Source: Ricinus communis (taxonomy: Eukaryota > Streptophyta > Magnoliopsida > Malpighiales > Euphorbiaceae). From it: a stretch of 64,000 nucleotides of DNA. Where the stretch lies: assembly GCF_019578655.1 (NCBI RefSeq), contig NC_063258.1:31438802-31502801 (forward strand), read 5' to 3'. Numbering within the stretch: the first letter of the stretch is position 1; every line of letters starts with the position of its first letter. Of the stretch, positions 53,216-62,983 are shown piece by piece. A model generated the notes under the pieces. That model made no database searches. It was not told where the DNA came from and saw only the letters and a list, made by a program, of their open reading frames with translations. Made by a program: the position numbers and the translations under genes.

Positions 53216-53401
53216 ATGGTGCTTAGGAAGTTAGTGTCTTTTTCTTTTTTCCTTTTTCCATTTGCTTTCATTTCTATGTCAAATGAAACTAAACCAACTC
53301 CAAAAATTGTACTCTTCTATGGATTTTCTACAGCCTTTCACTTCATCTTTTTAATTGCTAGCTTCTTCTCCAGTCTGGTTTTCTACAGCAAAAAACAATG
53401 A
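53216..53401 (+). CDS. Upstream ORF or split N-terminus, 61 codons, two hydrophobic segments
   Basis: ATG at 53216 opens a 61-codon frame rich in phenylalanine with two hydrophobic stretches (SFFLFPFAFISM and FHFIFLIASFFSSLVFY) separated by a polar segment with KPTPK. Its TGA overlaps the ATG of the next frame as ATGA (53398-53401). It may be a long uORF, or the N-terminal part of one protein separated from the rest by a 1-nt change in the A-run before the junction. The paralogue at 50596-51222 has no matching part, so the second idea is not supported by it. It is also possible that transcription starts inside it, in which case it is not translated. Confidence 0.4.
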   Translation: MVLRKLVSFSFFLFPFAFISMSNETKPTPKIVLFYGFSTAFHFIFLIASFFSSLVFYSKKQ

Positions 53402-53916
53402 TAGAATTAGCAAATTCAGAGCTAGATGAGCTAACTTACAATTATAAGGAATTGGGTTATATAAATGAAAAACAAGAAAAAAGAGTACAAAACCTTGAAA
53501 CAGAGACGATTTTGTTAGTCACCTCATACATAATATTTCAGGGTATTATCTTCCATTCTATATCTCAGCCCTCAAATATCTCCTGCAACTTCTGGTGGAT
53601 CCCTTTTTCTTTGTCGTTGCTGATTGCCGTTGTTTTCGGTCTTGCTTTTATAAGCACCATAACAAAATGGGGAAGAATGCAAGATCAGTACGAGGTGAAC
53701 TTGGTGGATCGAGAAACATTATACTACAAGATGTTCATGATTAAACATCATCAGAAAGAAGGGATTGTTGGGATGAGGCAGCAACTAGAGATGACGAAAC
53801 CAGACGTGGTTAAGGTGTACCAGAGACAGGTTTACATTTGGATTATGTTTTTTGTCTTGCTCTCTTTCACCATTGTCATTCTGCATGCCTGTTCCACGGT
53901 TCTCTGCAACAAGTGA
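53398..53916 (+). CDS. Paralogous coiled-coil protein with three membrane segments
   Basis: 172 codons, single exon. Residues 5-36 are a charged coiled coil (ELDELTYNYKELGYINEKQE), then hydrophobic segments at about 38-55 (ILLVTSYIIFQGIIF), 67-88 (WIPFSLSLLIAVVFGLAF) and 146-168 (YIWIMFFVLLSFTIVILHA). The order, spacing and shared motifs (QNLE, FQGII, C-x-FWWIPFSLSLL) match the divergently oriented gene at 50596-51222; the loop between segments two and three is of similar size and the cysteine-rich tail is shorter. Start chosen at 53398 because it opens the conserved coiled coil. The upstream frame ends over this start codon. Function unknown; a membrane location is the only safe inference. 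Confidence 0.75.
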   Translation: MIELANSELDELTYNYKELGYINEKQEKRVQNLETETILLVTSYIIFQGIIFHSISQPSNISCNFWWIPFSLSLLIAVVFGLAFISTITKWGRMQDQYEVNLVDRETLYYKMFMIKHHQKEGIVGMRQQLEMTKPDVVKVYQRQVYIWIMFFVLLSFTIVILHACSTVLCNK

Positions 53917-54575
53917 AGGCGAGTATTTTCTTCATATGATCTCATGGTTTCAATCTCTTAAGCAAATTTAGATTTCCGGTCCCAGCTTTTATTGTCTTAT
54001 GATTTTCACTCATAATTAGTCTTGTTAGCCCCCTTTCTCTTGTAATTAAAATTTTAACCTCACAAATTTTATTTTACAATTACTTTTTACCTATTTCGAT
54101 CACTTATGATTTTATCATATAAATTTGTACATATTATATTATATACTTGAATATTATATTTAAAAATTTATTATATATATTTTCATATTACATTACTTAT
54201 TTTTTATTATTTAAAATTTATATTAAAACTCATTTCGTCAGAATTTCTGTTAAATACTGTAAACTCTCTAATTTTTTAAATAATATATATATTATTTTTT
54301 AATTACATTAAAATTTTCTAACTTTTTGAAAGTTTATGCAATTAAAAAATTAAACTAATAAAATAATATAATTTAATCTTCAAATTTCTTATCAAATTTA
54401 TAGTTCTAATATAGTAAAGTTAATGATAAGAATATATCTATTTTATTTTGATAATTTTAAATTAAATACATGAATTTTTAATATTTGATAAATATAAGTA
54501 CTTTTAAAATATTAAAATTTACTAAAATTTAATTATGATAGAAACTAAAGCAAGTTAAAAATACTAATTAATTAT

Positions 54576-54666
54576 TGGAGAAAGTATAAAATTTAACCAT
54601 GTGATTTAACCTTTCAACATAAGAGATCCTGTGATTTTTCGGTGACACCTTAGCACCATGAGAATT
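54576..54666 (+). repeat. Left terminal inverted repeat of the MITE
   Basis: Pairs with 55040-55128; starts TGGAGAAAGTATAAAAT and ends ATGAGAATT. Confidence 0.85.
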
Positions 54667-55039
54667 AAAACTTTAACAATTTGCATCCAAATTCACTAAC
54701 GCGTTATTAAGATAGCTGTAGTTTATTCACTTAGTGTTAATTGGTTGTTATTCCACCATCATTGCATTCCTTACTAATTTAGCTATTATCCAAGATTAGC
54801 CATGTCAATTTTTATAGAGTTTGAAGAGAAAAATCAAAGAGAGAAAATACTTTCATAATTTTAAAAAAAAATTCTAATCAATTTTGATGCGTTTTGAATG
54901 ATCTGATAAAACTAGAAAACTATATATTTCGTTTTCTATCCGGCAAGACCGATTTTACAACAATTAGATTTTGTTTGAGATTCAATTTCTAAAATTATTA
55001 ATGGTATTAATGAATTTAAAAATAAATTGTTAACAATAT

Positions 55040-55128
55040 AATTCTCAGGGTACTAAAGTGTCTTTAAAAAAATTACAGAATCTCTTGCATCAAAAAATTA
55101 AAACACATGATCAATTTTATACTTTCAC
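55040..55128 (-). repeat. Right terminal inverted repeat of the MITE
   Basis: Reverse complement reads GTGAAAGTATAAAAT and ends CCTGAGAATT, matching the left end with scattered substitutions. Confidence 0.85.
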
Positions 55129-57161
55129 ATTAATTATGTTTACATAGACACTACAATTGATTTTTTTCAAAAATAAAATTTTAATCTAATTTGATTTAAA
55201 TATAAATTTAGAAGAACTCGATACTTAATAATAAACTTAATTATTAAATTAATTTTTTTTTATCACTTTCATCTTTTAATTATTTTGATTTTAGTGACAG
55301 AAGTAATAATTAATTTTATTAAATGACAGAGAAATTCTTTTATAATAAACAAACTATAAAAGAGCAATTTGTATATTATACTGAAAATTAAAAAAAAATA
55401 GTATAAAATCAAAATTAATTATTATTTAATAAAAAAAAAAATAAAAATTTTAAATATTGAAAAATAGCTATTATAATACAAAAAATAAGGCTGGAATAGT
55501 AATTAAATATATTTAAAAATTATGGTTTGGCTCCCTCTTTCTTATTTAAATTCTTTTTTTTTTTAAATAAATCACAAGCGCAAATAAAAATGATTAAACA
55601 GCTTCTCCACGTGTTAAGAAATGGGCAATTTTATAGTGTGAATTTATAGAGTGGTTTAAGATAAATGACAGATTTAATTAATGGGGTTGATGTTCTACTC
55701 TACAGTTGCTTCTTCAAATGGCTCCACCAGGCACCTGTCTCTCATCCGGTCTGCATTACATGCTTTAGTTCTATACATTATGTACATGGTTTCTATTGGA
55801 GTCCTAATGTAAAAGTTCAATAAATCATGATCCAATAAGTTTTGATTGCCTATTGTTTATCTTATTTAAAATAGAATTAAATTAAATTGTATTACGAATA
55901 AAAAAATAGCTTTCTTTGCTCAATAACTATGTCCAATATGTGCAATCTTCTTGATCATCAACAATGCGGCCAATAAGATTCCTCTTTCTCCTTTGTTTTT
56001 GCCTTAGAGAGAAAATATGCAGTCTTTTGTGTCCTCCTTTTAACCGGTGGGTCTTGGCCCTTTGCTTCCCAAATACTTCTTCACTCCCCAATAGTGCACC
56101 AATGCCATTCATTGATGTTGGGATAAGAACTTGGATGTAAAAAGATCCTTAAAAATTATCAATAACTCTCTTAATGTTGTAATTCTTCTAGAAATTCAGT
56201 GTCGTTGATGGAATTAATCTATCATTTAAAGAATGAGTGAAAATGTGAGATCACAATTTATTTTTAAAGTTCAATGCAATAACTTATTACAAAGGAAAAT
56301 TTTCATATTTGATAAGTTAAATGCTCATGAGCAAACTAGTAAAATTTAAGGTTTAATTTAATATTAGTATGTATTTTTAATTTTTTTTATTTTTAATAAT
56401 ATATTTTGAAATTAGTATAATTTAGTCTCTAACAAAATTAATAGCCAAAATTTATTAATGTTACTATAATTTCAGTAATAATAATAAAAAAGTTGAACTA
56501 ATATTAACATTATTAATTTATCCCTGAATTTAAAACAGTTCATTTTATGTAAGTAAATAATCTAACGATAGTTTTTTTTAATGTTTTATTCATATTTATT
56601 AAATTTTTAAAAAAGACTAACAATCTTATTCCTTATGGATGTTTTTTTTTCCTTTTTTTCGCAATGGTTGAAAATATTTCAATTTTTATACCCAAACTTT
56701 TAAACAAAACTTATAAGAGAATTTTTTTATGTAAAGTGTTTAGAAATAAGTTAGGAACTCTAACATCAATTTAACTTTTTAATTATTTAATTATTGATAT
56801 TATAGTTAAGGTAGCAAATTTTAATTAATAATTTTATTGAAAGAATTGAAATCAATGTAAAGATAATTTTTTTAAAATACAGTGTGTGCTATATTTTAAC
56901 ATAAAAATAAAATATAAGATTTATTTAGTAATAAAATATCTAATTATCTTATGAGTATTTTTCTTTACCGTATAGTAAGAACTCATAAAACTATATTGAC
57001 CACATGAAGTAATTCACTTACAACAATTTATTAATAAAATATTATAGTAACAATGTACACATAAATTAATATAAGAATAAAATAAAATAAAAGTTATTAT
57101 ACCTTTTTATCCTTTGATTTTGTCTCTGATTTTTATGAAATTGGTATTAAATTATTAGAAT

Positions 57162-57199
<38 letters not shown>

Positions 57200-58277
57200 G
57201 AGTATGTGAGTAATTCATCAATTTCTTATAAGATTAGAAATATATTTATGATAGGATTAAGATTTAATTAGATTAATTACTAATTAATTATTAGGATTAG
57301 AAGAGTAACCACTAATTAATTTTATTACGATTAGAAAATTAAATTAATTATACAAAGAATTAGGATATGATAAGGTTAGTAATTATAGATTAATTACTAA
57401 TATTGCTTGTCACACGCATAAATTATCTATAATAAAAGTAACAATATAAAAATATTTAATAAATTAGTATCTAGTTTAAATTTTTATAATTATGTAAAAG
57501 TTTTTTTTATATAAAGTATCATTATATAGAAATTTTACTCTACATTCTCAAGACCCCCGCAAAAGGCTACCTCTAGAAAAAGCCAAAGCAAATCAAATTT
57601 CCTTCCTTCTACGAGAGGGAATTCATAATCAAAATTAAACAAAGGGTACATATATGTTAAAAAGAGTTTATAAAACAGATAATGATTTGAAAAACTAAAA
57701 TTCAGCATAATTGAGACTTATAAGAAAAATATCCAGTTAATAACTTTATTTTTCTAAAAAAAATTGTGCCTTTTTATATTTCTAATACTAACAAGTGATT
57801 AAGGTAAGATTTTTTAGAAGTTTTAGCTATTTATTTCTTTACATCCAATGGCTCATAATGCTATAAAATATCTTCTAAATAAATATTATATATTGTCCCT
57901 TATTCAGTATTCAGAATATGATTAATTAGGTTATTTATTTTACTTTAAGGTGGCTAATGCTATTAAAAAATAAAGATATGAAATATGATATTTTAGTTTA
58001 TTTTCTATGTTTATAATATATTATATGAAATAATAATAGTAATGAAAATGAAATACATTAATCTCTAATTAATTCTATTAGGATTAGGGGATCAATCACT
58101 AATTAATTCTATTAAAAAACTAAATTAATTACATATAGAATTGGGATAGAATAAAGTTAGTATTACTGATTAATTATAAGGGTAAAAATTTATAACTATA
58201 TATAAATAATTCATATATAGAGTATTTACTATACCTTTTCAAGACCACCGCATGAGGCTAAAAGAGCCAAAGCAAAT

Positions 58278-58671
58278 TGTGACAGCCTGACCTAGAGAAA
58301 CGGTCCGACAATGACGGGAAGTGAACGTCGGGGTAAAGATAAGATGCCTAGACAAGGAGTGGTTTCTGGCAGGCTTCTAGGATGACAACACTCTAAGGTA
58401 CGAGAATACATGAATGAATCGAATTATACATCAAAATGGAGTGGGGAATGGTTGATACCATATGAGAGTTAGAACTAATCACACGAGGCGCCTTTTGATT
58501 GTTTGACTATGGAGTGGTAGGCACTCCGAAGTTAAATGTGTTTGGTTCAGAAAAATTTCAGAATTGGTGACCTCCTAGGAAGTTCTCGAACCCACCAAAA
58601 GGACAAAACCGTGAGGCCAGTAGAGGCCAAAGTGGACAATATCTCATGTGATCTGGTTCTGAGACGTTACA
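58278..58671 (+). repeat. 5' LTR of Cassandra
   Basis: 394 bp, TG...CA termini. Contains the 5S-like segment at 58520-58588. Confidence 0.93.
58520..58588 (+). other. 5S rRNA-like segment in the 5' LTR
   Basis: ACTCCGAAGTTAAATGTG corresponds to box A of 5S genes and GGTGACCTCCTAGGAAGT to box C; box C is nearly intact in this copy while the intermediate element is poor. The upstream half of 5S rRNA is not recognisable, so this is not a 5S gene. Confidence 0.85.
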
Positions 58672-58673
58672 AA

Positions 58674-58685
58674 TGGTATCAGAGC
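58674..58685 (+). other. Cassandra primer binding site
   Basis: TGGTATCAGAGC, complementary to initiator tRNA-Met, two bases after the 5' LTR. Confidence 0.92.
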
Positions 58686-58742
58686 AGGACCCCTCTAGTA
58701 AATGTGTGGTTTGAGGACGAACCAGGCGGAAGCTGGTGGGCA

Positions 58743-59141
58743 TGTGACAGCCTGACCTCGAGAAGCGGTCCGACGAGAGCGGAAAGTGAATGCTGGGGCA
58801 AAGGTAAGATGCATGGACAAGAAGCGGCTTCTGGCAGACTTTTAGGATGGCAGCACTCTAAGGTACAAGGGTACATGAATGAATCGAATTACACATCGAA
58901 ATGGGATGGGGAATGGTTGATAACATATATGTAAAGAGTTAGAACCAATCACATGATTCGCCTTTTGGTCGTTTGGCTGTGAAGTTGTAGGAACTCCGAA
59001 GTTAAATGTGCTTGGTTCAGAGAATTCTAGGATGGGGAATCTCTTGGAAAGTTCTCGAACCCTCCCAAAGGGACAAAACCGTGAGACAGGTGGAGGCTAA
59101 AGCGAACAATATCTCATATAATCTCGTTTTGGGTCGTTACA
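58743..59141 (+). repeat. 3' LTR of Cassandra
   Basis: 399 bp. Aligns throughout with 58278-58671 with many substitutions and small indels. Confidence 0.93.
58990..59057 (+). other. 5S rRNA-like segment in the 3' LTR
   Basis: GAACTCCGAAGTTAAATGTG and CTTGG (box A) and TTCTAGGATGGGG (intermediate element) are close to 5S rRNA, whereas the box C region (AATCTCTTGGAAAGTTCTCG) has drifted, the reverse of the pattern in the 5' LTR. Confidence 0.85.
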
Positions 59142-61011
59142 CAAATCAAATTTCCTTCCCTAAATAAACAAGAGGGCATATATATGTTAAATAAAACTAA
59201 AACACAACATAATTGAGACTTACAAAAAAAAGTATGAGAAATTTTCCGCTAATAACTTCCTTCATTTTTAATAAATTGTGTCTTTTTCTAATACTAATCA
59301 ATGACGCAGATGAGATTTCTTAAAAGGGTTTTACGGGTGATTTGTTTACATCCAATGGCTCATAATGCTATAAAATATCTCCTAAATAAATCTTATATGC
59401 TGTCTTTTATTTAGTACTCAAAATATGCCATTAACAAATAAAAAAGTGAAATATGATATTTTAATTTATTTTCTATATCTATAATACATTATATGAAATT
59501 ATAATAGTATTAAAATTGAAATATATTAATCTCTAATTAATTCTATTAGGATTAGAATATTAATCACTAATTAATTCTATTAAAATTAAAATATTAAATT
59601 AATTATATATATAATTAGGATAGGATTGATTAATTATAAGAGTAAGTTTTTTTAAAACTATATAGAAATTATTTTTATATAAAATACATAGAGATTCTAC
59701 AGTACCTGCTCAAGATCATCGCAAGAGGCTACCTCCACAAAGAGCCAAAGCAAATCAGTTTTCCTTCCTTCTATAATAAGGTATCAATAATCAAAATTAA
59801 ATAAAGGGTATATATATATATGTTAAAATAGGGTTTATAAAACAGAGAAATTAAAACACAACATAATTGGAACTTATAAAAAAAATGGAAAATTTTATGT
59901 TAATAATTTTTTTAAAAGAAATTGTGCCTTTTTAGAGTAGTAATACTAACCAATGACTAAGTTGAGATTTCTTAGAAGGGTTTAGCAATTGATTTCTTAA
60001 ATCCAATGGTTCATATATAATGCTATAAAATATTTCTTAAATAAATCTTGGATGTTGTCCCCTCTTTAGTACTCATAATATGATTAATTAGGTTATTTAG
60101 TTTACTTTAATGTGGCTCATGCCATTAACAAAAATATGATATTTTAATTTAATTTATATTCTATAATACATCATATGAAATTATAATAATATTAAAACTG
60201 AAATACATTAATTACTAATTAATTTTATTAAGATTAGAAGATTAATCACTAATTAATTATATTAGAATTAAAAAATTAAATTAATTATATATAGAATTAA
60301 TGATATGATATAATTAGTAATTACTGATTAATTATAAGGTTAATTTTTTTATTATTATATAAAAATTATTCTTATATAGAGTATCACTGTATAAATATTT
60401 TACTATTTTTTAAACACTATTGGAAGAGGTTACTTCCATAAAGAGTCAAAACAAATCAAATTCCCTTCCTCCCACGAAAAGAAATATAAAATAAAAATTA
60501 AACAAAAAGCACGTCACATTATGGCAAGGTAATGTTTGAATATTTCACTTGTTTGATGGGACTATTCTCTAAATATATATACGCGTCGTTATATTTTATT
60601 TTACAATTAAATCAATTTAGAAAAGATATAAAGTTAGAACAGGGTAATGTTAATAATTAGTGATTAATTATAATAGTATTTTAATTGGTTTAATTTTTTT
60701 TCTTTTGTAGTTATATATATAATAAATTTTAATTATTTTGAAAGAAATCTTAAAAAATTAAATATATCCTTACAAATTAATGATTTATAACTAATTAATA
60801 AAATTAATAATCAACTTGTTTAATATATATTTTCAGTCTGGGCCATAAATTTATAGGGTATTGCCGCATTGGAATGCTCTCTCTATTTTTCTTTTTTTTT
60901 AAATAATAAAATCCAAAAGCCCAGATATCATTTTCTAAAATAGCAAAATACAAACCCCAATCGACTACTCTTGAACGATATGCTCTCTCTAATCAAGTTT
61001 CGACAGCGCCG

Positions 61012-61086
61012 ATGACTGTCACTGCCGCCTCCGCCGCCTCTGCTGTCGACGTCGACTACATTGTCGCTTCCAACTTCCTTTCCTAG
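61012..61086 (+). promoter_or_regulatory. GC-rich upstream ORF in the probable TGD1 leader
   Basis: A 24-codon frame MTVTAASAASAVDVDYIVAS ending in TAG lies in a GC-rich block at 60960-61090, which stands out from AT-rich surroundings and looks like an exon. It is followed by AGCAG|GTGGTC, a possible donor, and by a 700-bp T-rich stretch with several acceptor-like sites before the TGD1 start. I infer a non-coding first exon with a uORF; expression data are needed to confirm. Confidence 0.45.
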
Positions 61087-61841
61087 TTTTAGCAGGTGGT
61101 CTCTTATCAGTTAAATCTTAATTCCCATTAGTAATAGTTTTATTAACATCTGAATTCAGTTGTTTTAATTTGAAGCTGCTTTAACCTAATCTCATCTTTA
61201 TGACTTCAATTTTGAATAATCATGGGTCTAATTTCTATTATATCCTCCACAAAAACCTGTGTTATCTAACAAACAGACATTTGGAGTGCATAATCATGTA
61301 TCACATTTGCCCTACTTAATTTCAATACAAGAATCATGTTTAGGGAATATTGTATTTTTCTTCCTTCTGCTTGATTATGGAAACTGGAGAATAAGTGAAC
61401 ACCTTTCTCTTTTTTTTTTTTGGATAATATAGTGTAGAATTTTAAAGTCAATGTAAAATGATTGATTTTAGAGTTTATTATGTAAAATGATTGATTTTGG
61501 AGTTTGTTATGTACCTTTTTAAATTTGAGAAGACTGCTATTTTCATAATTTTATGAGCACAGGGTTGCATTTGATTTATGGATTTTCTTTGAAGGTTGAA
61601 TGATATTATATAGGAGGTTTGATTGGGATTGCTAATAGATAACTGATTTGCTAAACTTGTTTGGCTACTTGCACTTTTTTCAGTTTTCTCATTTCATTTC
61701 ATGTCAATGCAATTGCATTCAGTTGATAAATTTTCTACGTCAGAGGATACTGACTCTCCTTCTGGTTTGTGTTGCATCATTAGACTATACAAACAAACAT
61801 CTGCAGTCAGATAAGTCTCAGAAAGCTAAAGGCAAACAAAC

Positions 61842-62983
61842 ATGCAAACAGCTTCTCATCTCCATTCGGGTTTTTACATTTCCAACAGGCATGTGCCCTT
61901 TAATGTGTGTGTTAGCCTCATTTTTCTCCTTCAGCAAATAATTTCAGTTGGAGCTTTAATGTTTAAACACATTGCAGAAGAAGCTATGTCAAGCCAAATG
62001 GGTGGATGGAGATTAAAGGCGTAAACTCCAGTCAACTTAGCTTCAGTGGCTTAGCTCACAATCATAGGCTTCTATCAACTGAGCAACAAACCAAATTGTT
62101 TGTGATTCCCAATGCAAACGATGGTCACCCATCTGTTACTCTTTTAGATGAAGAACCAAATAGTAACCATGCTCCTAGTTCTGAAGCAGAGACTTTCTTA
62201 AGCAAATGGTCACCTCCTGGGTACCTTTGGAGGGGACTGTCAGTTTTGGTTGTTGCAGGACAGGTAATTATCAGGATTTTAAAGGGAAAAGTCCACTGGA
62301 GAAATACTCTTCAGCAGCTGGAGAGAGTTGGACCAAAGTCAGTTGGGGTCTGTCTATTGACATCTGCATTTGTAGGCATGGCTTTTACCATTCAATTTGT
62401 AAGAGAGTTTACCAAACTAGGATTGCAACGATCTGTTGGTGGTGTATTAGCACTAGCCTTTTCAAGAGAATTGAGTCCTGTAGTCACATCAATTGTCGTT
62501 GCTGGGCGGATTGGGAGTGCATATGCAGCAGAATTGGGAACAATGCAGGTTTCCGAGCAAACAGACACATTGAGAGTTCTCGGCACAAACCCTGTTGATT
62601 ATTTGGTGACTCCTAGAGTGATTGCTTCTTGTGTTGCTCTACCACTTTTGACACTTATGTGCTTCACAGTGGGACTGGCATCCAGTGCCATACTAGCTGA
62701 TGGTGTCTTTGGAGTTAGCATTAATATCATACTGGATTCAGCTCAAAGAGTACTTAAATCGTGGGATATAATTAGCGCAATGATCAAGTCACAAGTTTTT
62801 GGTGCGATCATATCAATTGTAAGTTGTGCATGGGGAGTTACTACTTCTGGAGGCGCCAAAGGTGTTGGGGAATCAACAACTTCGGCTGTGGTTATCTCAC
62901 TTGTAGGCATCTTTATTGCAGATTTTGCACTATCATATTGCTTTTTCCAGGGTGTTGGAGATTCTCTGAAGAATGCTATGTGA
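61842..62983 (+). CDS. TGD1: TGD1, permease of the chloroplast TGD lipid importer
   Basis: The main exon is certain from about 61978 to the TGA ending at 62983. It encodes the MlaE-type permease: SPPGYLWRGLSVLVVAGQVI, GKVHWRNTLQQLERVGPKS, FSRELSPVVTSIVVAGRIGS, AAELGTMQVSEQTDTLRVLG (the permease signature), and a C-terminus ending GVGDSLKNAM. About five hydrophobic segments are visible. Known role: inner-envelope permease working with TGD2 and TGD3 to import ER-derived lipid for thylakoid galactolipids. The N-terminus is less sure: ATG at 62006 opens the frame directly, but 61842-61906 (MQTASHLHSGFYISN, transit-peptide-like) can join by a 71-nt intron to 61978, giving about 356 residues, close to the 350 of Arabidopsis TGD1. 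I favour the spliced model. Confidence 0.9.

Larger units (their letters stand above)
54576..55128. mobile_element. Mutator-type MITE with about 90-bp inverted repeats
   Basis: The left end (54576-54666) and the reverse complement of the right end (55040-55128) align along nearly 90 bp: both contain AAAGTATAAAAT, CATGTG, AAGAGAT, TGTGATTTTT or its variant, ACTTTAG/CCTTAG and GAGAATT in the same order. The element is flanked on both sides by ATTAATTAT (54567-54575 and 55129-55137). A 9-bp duplication plus long terminal inverted repeats is diagnostic of the Mutator superfamily. At 553 bp with no coding sequence, it is a non-autonomous MITE. Confidence 0.85.
53930..57225. other. AT-rich spacer with a MITE
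   Basis: Apart from the inverted-repeat element at 54576-55128 there is no supported feature. A minus-strand 61-codon frame at 55927-56112 (containing GSEEVFGKQRAKTHRLKGG) is somewhat protein-like but lacks recognisable homology. A long (TA)n run lies at about 57165-57197. Confidence 0.45.
58278..59141 (+). mobile_element. Cassandra TRIM retrotransposon with 5S rRNA-like LTRs
   Basis: Two LTRs of 394 bp (58278-58671) and 399 bp (58743-59141), each starting TGTGACAGCCTGACC and ending CGTTACA, surround an internal part of only 71 bp. Directly after the 5' LTR (two bases on) is the tRNA-Met primer site TGGTATCAGAGC (58674-58685). The flanks carry the 5-bp duplication CAAAT (58273-58277 and 59142-59146). 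Both LTRs hold a segment like 5S rRNA (CTCCGAAGTTAA, then CTAGGATGGG or GGTGACCTCCTAGGAAG). Family knowledge: Cassandra elements are non-coding terminal-repeat retrotransposons in miniature whose LTRs carry 5S RNA polymerase III promoters, and they depend on other elements for movement. By eye the LTRs differ at about 15 percent of the first 115 positions, so this is an old copy. Confidence 0.95.
57228..60500. repeat. Tandem array of about four 0.6-0.7 kb AT-rich units
   Basis: Landmark words recur in the same order. A CAAGACC/CGC..GAGGCTACCTC..AAAGCCAAAGCAAATCA block occurs at about 57548, 58238, 59708 and 60411. CAATGGCTCATAATGCTATAAAAT occurs at about 57847, 59352 and 60003 (variant). ACTAATTAATTCTATTAGGATTAG occurs before each. 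After subtracting the inserted 864-bp Cassandra element plus its 5-bp duplication, spacing is about 690, 600 and 700 bp. The units are diverged and non-coding. The last one is truncated. Confidence 0.85.

Noticed and set aside
55927..56112. A 61-codon minus-strand frame with basic residues
   Set aside because: No recognisable homology or gene context; too short to call a gene.
58536..58934. A 132-codon frame across the Cassandra element
   Set aside because: Cassandra is non-coding; the frame runs through the LTR, primer site and second LTR with no domain.
58500..59060. Functional 5S rRNA genes
   Set aside because: Only the 3' half is recognisable, box sequences are mutated, and the segments sit inside retrotransposon LTRs.
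62206..62598. Alternative frames inside TGD1
   Set aside because: Shadows of the conserved MlaE permease frame.
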